A DNA stretch of 30,103 bases from an uncultured Muribaculaceae bacterium (GTDB lineage Bacteria; Bacteroidota; Bacteroidia; Bacteroidales; Muribaculaceae). The stretch is taken from the NCBI GenBank assembly GCA_910579605.1, contig CAJTUG010000010.1:14393-44495 (forward strand). Reading direction: 5' to 3'. Positions 9,101-14,609 of the stretch are shown here, in pieces (within the stretch, counting starts at the first letter, position 1; every line of letters begins with the position of its first letter). The notes below the pieces were generated by a model that did no database searches, had not been told where the DNA came from, and saw only the letters and a list, made by a program, of their open reading frames with translations. A program made the translations under genes and the position numbers.

Positions 9101-9741
9101 TGGGTTCTACTGCTGTAGAAGGTATTTCTGTAGCTGCCGATGAATTGAACCGTGAATTCTTTGAAACCACACTCGGGTTCGCATATGGAACAAGTGTAGA
9201 AAAACCTTGGAATGAATTGTCCTCGGCAGATCCCGCTCTTGCCCACGAAAAAGCATCTATGGCTCTTGAACCCGAAATCTATTCTACTGTAGGGCAACCC
9301 TTCGATGTGGCACTAATCATTGTAAGCCGTAAACCTCTCACGACCGACGAATTCATAGACCAATTCACTTTCACATCTTCCAACGAAGAAGTGGCCACAG
9401 CAACTGGCAATATGCGTGAAGACGGGGGACTCTTCTACGTGGAATTCGTTTCGGCCAAAGAAGGAGATGCAACCCTCAACGTTTGTGGTGCAGAAGTTCG
9501 CGTCCACGCTAAATCTGCTGGTGTTGAAGATTCTGTTGTCCGTCCTTCCATATCCATAAGCTTTACAGGCAACGCTGTAGTTGCACAAGATTGCCGCATA
9601 GAGATCTATAGTACCGCAGGTATGGCTGTTGCCGCCGGAAACGGTTCTGTGGCTGTAGACAGCCTTTCTGCAGGTGTATATGTTGCAGTTGCCACCGATA
9701 TGCAGGGAAACCGCTCAAGCATAAAGATTGTGGTTCGTTAA
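6169..9741 (+). CDS. Large secreted protein with GLUG repeats and C-terminal sorting-type tail
   Basis: A 1190-aa secreted protein. Residues 1 to about 20 are a signal peptide (MKKVSILLATAALAASASA). Residues about 50-610 are an uncharacterised region rich in beta-strand patterns and aromatic/acidic residues. Near residue 622 a segment GNGTAEDPYLIATVGDLQQIA followed by YRLVSDIDAS marks the start of a beta-helix. From about residue 747 to 890 repeated VGGLVG, VGGIVGL, VGGIAG, VGGVVGE and AGGVAG units are GLUG-type repeats. A bacterial Ig-like segment (about 1050-1120) precedes a tail (about 1126-1190, RIEIYSTAGMAVAAG...LSAGVYV...KIVVR) like the type IX secretion C-terminal domain. GLUG proteins are often surface adhesins or enzyme-associated; the true role is unknown. 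It has its own promoter element upstream and a strong terminator downstream, so it is probably monocistronic. Confidence 0.85.
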   Translation: MKKVSILLATAALAASASAAVPVDAAKFFPEPFAYSQKVSPSGLIAGNATKKLAKAQADPSATIAPMNTFVYLLSPDGNIWMATVEYEYESVTPPGASFTENYIRGYKFNVYDQTGALVGTVEDSVVLPEGATRCAAIMLDATVSKKFFNSDNKPEIIVGVAYNKPDYTIDYETKVYTIGGNKTEEGKDAVICTIPGYIVASENVARDNWSEDFYMTFLEEQADLETTDYNEYLNSMNCHLTTYKKAGWGSSPSVLFETDVPILKLPGAENEIPYFMIKNINGTAYFVKQYYDKWFFVEPGMGGSDEITPDNSLILEISKLPSLYSTTLEEVQKTSIPMLQETPVSGAICVYYGVGYLNFEDDVIFNGTDFDFVVGTDSYTPGSDDFVKCYYTYDAAGQRVNTLWENVSVSIGLSDVDGYPSQIVFVDTDLNNNAIFNFVDVPSGEVKAVLPQALNGNSLSGSIDRVAAKDGYNYAIKLSHGVQDNQGDVHDYIAWFSKDGELIRIDDNNLGKKVDLAQAYVSADALSPYLFNTDEAQEYMYLVKRNIDQAGGSLNQEELVITSGNGETLLYLVPDAQKGNIASVSVVTSDTNPRLLVFYRNSSDVFTLDTYNLPLKRFQGGNGTAEDPYLIATVGDLQQIASSPLSSYRLVSDIDASAVNFSPIKNFSGKLDGAGHTISGLNINGNHFNVSLFDTMVEGSEVKDLTLTGVKFTVNSSATAAGVIAGKTVGATISNVHVYGLDLVAAENMTPTVGGLVGEASYRTAINYSSVSSANIDAPGSSVGGIVGLMRTGSQVLASAFIGTIHGDVAVGGIAGSTTTGDENILDCHVDADIVANNTVGGVVGEMARSTVARNYVEGTITADRNTNRFHDYGPCAGGVAGSLAMLYEAEDNPKSVIYNNYVNLSALKAFASQGTEEWPGQHNTLHRIVGQTSATMMPAIDDYTNDGDPIYGKNHPAEAGLKNNHVNQDIAAVSEMGSTAVEGISVAADELNREFFETTLGFAYGTSVEKPWNELSSADPALAHEKASMALEPEIYSTVGQPFDVALIIVSRKPLTTDEFIDQFTFTSSNEEVATATGNMREDGGLFYVEFVSAKEGDATLNVCGAEVRVHAKSAGVEDSVVRPSISISFTGNAVVAQDCRIEIYSTAGMAVAAGNGSVAVDSLSAGVYVAVATDMQGNRSSIKIVVR

Positions 9742-9793
9742 TCAGACCGATGTTTAAGGTTGGGGTTCGCCTTAGCCTTTATCAAACTATAGG

Positions 9794-9838
9794 GCGGCAG
9801 GCTTCATTATGTGGAGCCTGCCGCTTTTGTTTCTTTTA
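9794..9838 (+). terminator. Strong intrinsic terminator of the GLUG-protein gene
   Basis: GCGGCAGGCT (9794-9803) pairs perfectly with AGCCTGCCGC (9815-9824) around an 11-nt loop, followed by TTTTGTTTCTTTT. It lies 52 bp past the stop. Its T-tract contains the -33 element of the next promoter. Confidence 0.9.
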
Positions 9839-9857
9839 GATTTAATATGTAACTTTG
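9826..9857 (+). promoter_or_regulatory. Near-ideal Bacteroidetes promoter for the GlmU-like gene
   Basis: TTTG at 9826-9829, a 20-nt spacer, and TAACTTTG at 9850-9857 match the Bacteroidetes housekeeping sigma consensus (TTTG, 19-21 nt, TAnnTTTG). Transcription would start near 9864, leaving a leader of about 16 nt before the ATG at 9880. Confidence 0.8.
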
Positions 9858-9879
9858 CGTATATTTTAAATAATGATTT

Positions 9880-11055
9880 ATGGGTCATATAGTTTTATAC
9901 GAAGAAGCCGAAGTGCGCGCAAATCTTTTGCCCCTTTCCTATACTCGCCCGGTGGCTCACCTACGTGTGGGTATCACTACTATCGCCGAAAAATGGCAGG
10001 ATCTGTTGCCGGGAAATTATTCATATGATGTTGCCGAGGAGTATCTCCGGGAGAAATATCCATTATCTCCGGAGGCCATAAGCCACCCCGACACTTTGTT
10101 TGTGGCATCAAATGTAATCCCCGACAAAGAACTCGTGGATACAATTAAAACCCTTGAACCGGGACAGACACTTGTCGACGGCAACGGACGAACCGTGGCG
10201 CGTCGTAGTTCGCATGCTCCGGCAGTTTTATCTATGAGTGGCAAGGTAGTGGCCGTAGATCATCTATATGACATTTTCACTCTCAATCACGATGCCGTCT
10301 GGGCCGATTTCAAACGTCTCACCTCTGGCAGGAAATCTGCACCTTTGAGCACAACAAACACTGTAGTCGGCAGCCCCGATTTAGTCTTTTTAGAAGATGG
10401 TGCTCAAGTGGAATGTGCCGTCTTAAACACTAAAAACGGTCCTGTATATGTTGGCCTGGATGCAGAGATTATGGAAGGAAGTCTCTTGCGAGGCCCTGTG
10501 GCTTTATGCGAACATGCTGTGGTAAATATGGGCAGTAAAATTTATGGCGCAACTACATTGGGTCCCTATTGCAAAGCTGGTGGCGAACTGAACAATGTCG
10601 TCATGACAGGATATTCAAATAAAGCCCACGACGGTTTTTTAGGAAATGCCGTTATTGGCGAGTGGTGTAATCTTGGAGCGGGATGCGTGGCTTCTAATCT
10701 CAAGAACAACTACACGCTAATCAAGCTTTGGAACTATCCCGCACGTCGTTTTATGCCTACAGGATTGCAGTTTTGCGGCCTTATAATGGGCGACCATTCC
10801 AGAGCCGGGATAAACACCATGTTCAATACCGCCACCGTTATTGGAGTTGGCGTCAATATATACGAAGCTGGTTTTCCTCGCAATTTTGTGGCTTCTTTCA
10901 GCCAAGGAAGCAGTTCCGCCGGATTTACAGATGTCCCTTTGGCTGGATTTATTGACGCGGCAAGGCGCATGATGGCCCGAAGAAACATAGAACTCACCCC
11001 GGCCGACGAACGTATGTTTGAAGCCATTAAAGAGTGCGCAGATAATTATAAGTAG
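9880..11055 (+). CDS. Alternative GlmU-like sugar nucleotidyltransferase/acetyltransferase
   Basis: A 391-aa cytoplasmic protein that fits the Bacteroidetes 'GlmU family' (TIGR03991-type) proteins, proposed to combine UDP-GlcNAc diphosphorylase and glucosamine-1-phosphate acetyltransferase functions in cell-wall precursor synthesis. The N-domain shows the family signature near residues 13-39 (RANLLPLSYTRPVAHLRVG, then TTIAEKW) rather than the GxGxRM loop of classical GlmU. Residues about 160-345 carry hexapeptide-repeat, left-handed beta-helix patterns (GPVYVGLDAEIMEGSLLRGPV; GNAVIGEWCNLGAGCVASNL; LIMGDHSRAGINTMFNTATVIGVGVNIY). A short helical tail follows. It has its own promoter and a short leader, and is probably monocistronic. 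The family match is good, but enzymatic activity is an inference from family descriptions. Confidence 0.85.
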   Translation: MGHIVLYEEAEVRANLLPLSYTRPVAHLRVGITTIAEKWQDLLPGNYSYDVAEEYLREKYPLSPEAISHPDTLFVASNVIPDKELVDTIKTLEPGQTLVDGNGRTVARRSSHAPAVLSMSGKVVAVDHLYDIFTLNHDAVWADFKRLTSGRKSAPLSTTNTVVGSPDLVFLEDGAQVECAVLNTKNGPVYVGLDAEIMEGSLLRGPVALCEHAVVNMGSKIYGATTLGPYCKAGGELNNVVMTGYSNKAHDGFLGNAVIGEWCNLGAGCVASNLKNNYTLIKLWNYPARRFMPTGLQFCGLIMGDHSRAGINTMFNTATVIGVGVNIYEAGFPRNFVASFSQGSSSAGFTDVPLAGFIDAARRMMARRNIELTPADERMFEAIKECADNYK

Positions 11056-11109
11056 CAGACTTGTAGTCCTCTTTATTATTATTGATAGCTGCTACGCTAT
11101 TTACGGATA

Positions 11110-11149
11110 AGATATAAAAAATGCAACGACTCTCACGAGCCGTTGCATT
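11110..11149 (-). terminator. Intrinsic terminator with T-run on the minus strand
   Basis: AATGCAACG (11120-11128) pairs with CGTTGCATT (11141-11149); an inner CTC/GAG (11130-11132 with 11137-11139) extends the stem past one mismatch to a TCAC loop. The minus strand continues with TTTTTTATATC. It may also stop the GlmU-like transcript on the plus strand, though no T-run follows there. Confidence 0.65.
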
Positions 11150-11229
11150 CTTAACCTATGATTCACTTATTGTTCTTGATTGTCTTTGCTTCTAACCTTT
11201 GAGTGAAAAGTTAAAATCTTCCTATGTTT
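11110..11229 (-). ncRNA. Candidate small RNA of about 120 nt
   Basis: A minus-strand promoter element (TATCTTTG, 11243-11236) would start transcription near 11229. About 80 nt downstream lies a hairpin (AATGCAACG/CGTTGCATT, 11149-11120) followed by TTTTTTATAT, a proper minus-strand terminator. No gene uses this promoter-terminator pair, and the interval has no credible open reading frame. It matches no RNA family that I recognise. The promoter's -33 spacing (23 nt) is slightly long, so confidence is low. Confidence 0.33.
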
Positions 11230-11235
11230 GCACTG

Positions 11236-11270
11236 CAAAGATAAACTAAAATTTTTGTACTTGCCGCAAA
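11236..11270 (-). promoter_or_regulatory. Minus-strand promoter candidate in the intergenic region
   Basis: TATCTTTG occupies 11243-11236 on the minus strand, with TTTG at 11270-11267. The spacer is 23 nt, slightly longer than the usual 19-21. It points toward the hairpin terminator at 11110-11149 and away from the GH3 gene. Confidence 0.45.
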
Positions 11271-11387
11271 ATATACAAAGATTAATATACATTAACATAA
11301 CTTTAGATAAATGTGACTTTTTTGCTCTGTTTTTAAAGTTTGAATTTACTTTTTTAGGAAAAAGATGATGATTATTCACAAATTAGC

Positions 11388-11425
11388 CTTGTTGTCAACA
11401 AGCACGAATAAATTGTCTAAACAAT
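11388..11425. promoter_or_regulatory. Two adjacent inverted repeats, possible operator
   Basis: CTTGTTG-T-CAACAAG (11388-11402) is a 7-bp inverted repeat with a 1-nt centre. Ten bases on, ATTGT-CTAA-ACAAT (11412-11425) is a second. Both contain TTGT...ACAA half-sites, and their centres lie about two helical turns apart, as for a dimeric regulator binding two sites. They sit 50-90 bp upstream of the TAAATTTG element of the GH3 gene. Confidence 0.35.
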
Positions 11426-11475
11426 AAAAAATAGCCGAAAATTAGAACAAAAATAAAATTTTCGCTTTTTTTGCC

Positions 11476-11483
11476 TAAATTTG
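11476..11483 (+). promoter_or_regulatory. -7 promoter element for the GH3/phosphatase genes
   Basis: TAAATTTG matches TAnnTTTG exactly. Transcription would start near 11490, giving a leader of about 100 nt. No clear TTTG is seen at -33. Confidence 0.5.
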
Positions 11484-11555
11484 CATAGCGATGTTAGATG
11501 GCATGTATAACCGTAACATAGGCCTTCTTTGACCGCTAATAGAAATAATATAATT

Positions 11556-11575
11556 CCGCAATATTCGATTTGCGG
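11556..11575 (+). other. Leader hairpin just upstream of the GH3 gene start
   Basis: CCGCAA (11556-11561) pairs with TTGCGG (11570-11575) around an 8-nt loop, ending 14 nt before the ATG. It could affect ribosome access, but no riboswitch class is recognised. Confidence 0.35.
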
Positions 11576-11589
11576 CATTTGAGATTTAT

Positions 11590-13104
11590 ATGTTGAATTT
11601 TACTCCTTTAGTAAAGCCATATTTCAACCGCCTTGTAGCCTTGTCGGCTTCATGGGCTACACCCGAAGGCGTGGAAAAGGTGCAGCGTAATGTGCTGCGC
11701 AACCTCCTTCACCGCGCTGCCAACACTGAAATCGGCCGCTCCTACGGTTTCGACAGCCGCATGACTGCCGAAGATTTCATCTCGGCCTTGCCTTTGGTGG
11801 AATACGAAGATATCCGTCCGCAAGTCATGCGGATGCTTGCCGGGGAGGAAAACGTGTTGTGGCCGGGCGCTACGACACGTTTTGCGCAATCTTCGGGTAC
11901 ATCCGGGGGTAAAAGCAAATTTATCCCGATAACACCCGAAGGTCTGAAAACAAACCATTATGCCGGTGCTTCGTTTCCAGTAGCCTTTTATCTTCATAAT
12001 AATCCGCATAGCCGTTTGTTTGCAGGGAAAAGTTTTATCCTTGGAGGAAGTTTCGCCAATGAATTAGACGGTTTACCCCGTGGGGTAAAGGTTGGAGACT
12101 TGTCGGCAAATCTTATAGAGTGCATCAATCCCTTGGCAAACCTTGTGCGAGTGCCAGACAAGGAAATTGCTCTTATGGAAGATTGGAACAAGAAACTTCC
12201 GGCACTCGTCAAGGCTGCTGCCAAAGAAAATATAACTAATATTTCCGGTGTGCCGTCGTGGTTTCTCACGGTTCTCCAACGCATAATGGCCGAGAAGGGC
12301 GCTTCTTCTATACACTCCGTGTGGCCAAACCTCGAGGTGTTTTTCCACGGGGGGATTGCTTTCGAGCCATACCGTTCGCAATATGAAGCCATAACAGATC
12401 CTTCTAAGATGCATTGGCTTGAAAACTATAATGCGTCCGAAGGCTTCTTTGCCACTCAAGATGTATTGGAGGCCAAAGGGATGAGGCTGCTGCCCGACGT
12501 GGGCGTATTCTTTGAGTTTGTCGCTCTCGATGGCTCCCGGTCTGTCACTGCATGGGAAGTGGAGCAAGGTCGCACATACGAGCTCGTTATTTCCTCGTGC
12601 AACGGATTGTGGCGATATCGTTTAGGCGACACAGTGAGGATAGAAACGGTAACACCTCTAAGAATTTCGGTAGCAGGTCGCACAAAATCATTCATCAATG
12701 CTTTTGGAGAAGAGCTTATGGTGTGGAATGCCGATGCCGCAATAACCGCGGCGTGCCGCAAAACAGACGCTGCTATTGTCAACTATACCGCAGCCCCGGT
12801 ATTTGCCTCCGGAAATTCAAAAGGCCATCACCAGTGGTTGATTGAATGGCAGAAAATGCCTCTTGGCGGAACAGAAATGTTTGCCGAGTTGCTCGATAAA
12901 GAATTGCAGAACCTTAATTCAGATTATCAGGCAAAGCGCTCCGGCGATATTTTCCTTGGCCGACTTGAATTGCTCAATGCTAAACCAGGCCTTTTCAATA
13001 GCTGGCTTGCCGAAACAGGGAAAATGGGCGGGCAGAGAAAAGTCCCGCGCCTATGCAACGACCGAAGGATAATGGACAGACTCATCGCTGTGAACAAAGA
13101 ATAA
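11590..13104 (+). CDS. GH3-family acyl-adenylating protein
   Basis: A 504-aa cytoplasmic protein of the GH3 family (named for plant auxin-responsive acyl-acid amido synthetases), which belongs to the ANL adenylating superfamily. The N-terminal pattern NLLHRAANTEIGRSYGF and EDFISALPLVEYEDIRPQVMRM is typical. The phosphate-binding motif SSGTSGGKSKFIPIT starts at residue 101. LENYNASEGFFA (near 280) corresponds to the conserved YxASEG acyl/AMP-binding motif, and YRLGDTVRIE with GRTKSFINAFGEELM forms the hinge toward the C-terminal lid. Bacterial GH3 proteins are common in Bacteroidetes, but their substrates are not known to me. The alkaline phosphatase gene follows after 42 bp, so the two are probably co-transcribed. 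Long antisense frames over this gene are shadows. Confidence 0.92.
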   Translation: MLNFTPLVKPYFNRLVALSASWATPEGVEKVQRNVLRNLLHRAANTEIGRSYGFDSRMTAEDFISALPLVEYEDIRPQVMRMLAGEENVLWPGATTRFAQSSGTSGGKSKFIPITPEGLKTNHYAGASFPVAFYLHNNPHSRLFAGKSFILGGSFANELDGLPRGVKVGDLSANLIECINPLANLVRVPDKEIALMEDWNKKLPALVKAAAKENITNISGVPSWFLTVLQRIMAEKGASSIHSVWPNLEVFFHGGIAFEPYRSQYEAITDPSKMHWLENYNASEGFFATQDVLEAKGMRLLPDVGVFFEFVALDGSRSVTAWEVEQGRTYELVISSCNGLWRYRLGDTVRIETVTPLRISVAGRTKSFINAFGEELMVWNADAAITAACRKTDAAIVNYTAAPVFASGNSKGHHQWLIEWQKMPLGGTEMFAELLDKELQNLNSDYQAKRSGDIFLGRLELLNAKPGLFNSWLAETGKMGGQRKVPRLCNDRRIMDRLIAVNKE

Positions 13105-13146
13105 ATCAATATATAACTTAAAACTATACCAAATAACTAACTTTTC

Positions 13147-14523
13147 ATGAAAATTAAAGCTTTTATAGCCTCGGCTGCCTTGATGGCCTCTTTGGCTCTT
13201 TCGGCTCAGCAAGCTAAGTACATTTTCTACTATATCGGCGACGGTATGGGCATGGGGCCTTCGGTATCGGCCGAAACGTATAACCGTGTGGTGCGAGGAA
13301 ACTCCACGCCGCTCACCATGATGCAAATGCCTGTCGTTGGTTGGTGCATGACATATTCGGCTTCGTCGCCGGTAACAGACTCGGCTGCCGCTGGAACTGC
13401 TCTTTCTACTGGATATAAGACACTCAACGGCATGTTGGGCATGACGCCCGATTCTACAGCAGTCACATCGGTGGCTGTAGACCTCGCAAAGATGGGCTAC
13501 GGTATAGGTGTGGCTACATCTGTCGCTCCCGACGATGCTACTCCCGGCGCATTCTTCGCTCATGTGCCATCGCGTAAGATGAGCTACGAAATAGATTGTC
13601 AAATGGCAGAATCGGGATATAATTTCGTAGCAGGAGGAGGACTCCGAGGACTCACTAAAGACGGCAAGGATACCGATGCTCTCGAACGCTTCCAAAAGAA
13701 CGGCGTACAGATTGTATATGGACCCGACGAGATAGAGAAAATTACGAGCGACAAAGTAGTTCTCCTTAATCCTAAAGGCGCTCCATCGGGAAATGTCGGC
13801 TACACGATCGACTCTATCGCTGGGGTACTGAACCTCCCTCTCATTGCCGAAACTTGCCTCAAGCAACTTGAACGTACCTCGCCCGACAAATTCTTTATGA
13901 TGATTGAAGGCGGTAATATAGACCACGCTCTGCATGCCAACGACGGCGGGGCTGCCGTTAAAGAAATTGTAAATTTCAACCAGGCTCTTGACGTGGCCTT
14001 TGAGTTCTATAAAAAACATCCCGACGAAACTCTCATTGTTGTTACTGCCGACCACGACACCGGAGGAATGAGCCTCAACGCTCACAACGAGAAAGGGCTC
14101 TTCTACATAGACCTTCAGAAGATTTCAAAAGAAGAATTCAATGGCTACTGCAAGTCTCTTCTCAAAAGCAGAAATGTCTACACTTGGGATGATATGCGCC
14201 AATATCTTGCCGACAATCTCGGCCTATTCCGTGTAATTCCTGTATCGGGCGAGAAAGAAGCGGAATTGAAAGATATGTTCGACCGCACGTTCAATCTACG
14301 CAACACTGCCGACCAGAAAACGCTTTATGCAAATTTCAATGCTTTTGCCGTTGATGTTTTCAAAATATTCAACGATGCCGTAGGTTTCCGTTTCACTGCA
14401 ACAGGGCACTCGGGCAACCCCGTGCCTGTGTTTGCCATCGGTGTTGGGGCAGACCGTCTCAAAGGCTTCAACAATAATACCGATATTCCCGGTATTATCC
14501 TTGAGGCTGCAAAAGGAAAATAA
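13147..14523 (+). CDS. Exported alkaline phosphatase (PhoA superfamily)
   Basis: A 458-aa protein with a signal peptide (MKIKAFIASAALMASLALSA-QQA) that would act in the periplasm, releasing phosphate from monoesters. Metal and nucleophile motifs are clear: D32 in YYIGDGMGMG, the catalytic Ser79 in VTDSAAAGTALSTGYKT, GIGVATSVAPDDATPGAFFAHV for the next metal site, E/D/H ligands in FMMIEGGNIDHALHANDG, VVTADHDTGGM, and the late His in TATGHSGNPVPVFA. The spacing and length match bacterial alkaline phosphatases. There is no separate promoter in the 42-bp gap after the GH3 gene, and a strong terminator follows. No Pho box was identified. A 344-codon minus-strand frame over this gene is a shadow. 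Confidence 0.95.
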   Translation: MKIKAFIASAALMASLALSAQQAKYIFYYIGDGMGMGPSVSAETYNRVVRGNSTPLTMMQMPVVGWCMTYSASSPVTDSAAAGTALSTGYKTLNGMLGMTPDSTAVTSVAVDLAKMGYGIGVATSVAPDDATPGAFFAHVPSRKMSYEIDCQMAESGYNFVAGGGLRGLTKDGKDTDALERFQKNGVQIVYGPDEIEKITSDKVVLLNPKGAPSGNVGYTIDSIAGVLNLPLIAETCLKQLERTSPDKFFMMIEGGNIDHALHANDGGAAVKEIVNFNQALDVAFEFYKKHPDETLIVVTADHDTGGMSLNAHNEKGLFYIDLQKISKEEFNGYCKSLLKSRNVYTWDDMRQYLADNLGLFRVIPVSGEKEAELKDMFDRTFNLRNTADQKTLYANFNAFAVDVFKIFNDAVGFRFTATGHSGNPVPVFAIGVGADRLKGFNNNTDIPGIILEAAKGK

Positions 14524-14546
14524 GAATATTTTTCTTCCTAAAATAG

Positions 14547-14584
14547 AAAAGCAAGCTTCGGAACTATCCGAGGCTTGCTTTTTT
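14547..14584. terminator. Bidirectional terminator between convergent genes
   Basis: AAAAGCAAGC (14547-14556) pairs with GCTTGCTTTT (14573-14582), with an inner CGG/CCG extension and a short loop. The A-run before and T-run after serve the phosphatase gene on the plus strand and the Omp28-like gene on the minus strand. Confidence 0.85.
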
Positions 14585-14590
14585 ATGATC

Positions 14591-14609
14591 TGCGCAATGC
14601 CGTTGCGCA
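14591..14609. repeat. Dispersed palindrome copy A (TGCGCAA-N5-TTGCGCA)
   Basis: A 7-bp inverted repeat around a TGCCG loop, lying between the bidirectional terminator and the stop codon of the minus-strand gene. On the minus strand it reads GTGCGCAA, CGGCA, TTGCGCA, nearly the same as copy B. Confidence 0.65.

Larger units (their letters stand above)
11056..11589. other. Gene-free stretch with small-RNA-like unit and regulatory repeats
   Basis: No convincing protein gene lies in these 534 bases; it is markedly AT-rich from 11160 to 11480. It holds a hairpin at 11120-11149 with its T-run on the minus strand, a minus-strand TATCTTTG at 11236-11243, two adjacent inverted repeats at 11388-11425, a plus-strand TAAATTTG at 11476-11483 and a leader hairpin at 11556-11575. 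A 70-codon minus-strand open frame (11167-11379) has low-complexity composition and spans the promoter element, so it is judged spurious. Confidence 0.6.

Noticed and set aside
11120..11149. tRNA or rRNA fragment
   Set aside because: There is a single hairpin only, with no cloverleaf, no T-loop or anticodon pattern.
11167..11379. 70-codon minus-strand open frame in the long intergenic region
   Set aside because: It is AT-rich low complexity, has no good start context, and spans the promoter element that would have to lie upstream of it.
13051..14085. 344-codon minus-strand open frame over the alkaline phosphatase gene
   Set aside because: It is antisense to a clear phosphatase; the length comes from codon bias of the real frame, and the translation has no recognisable family.
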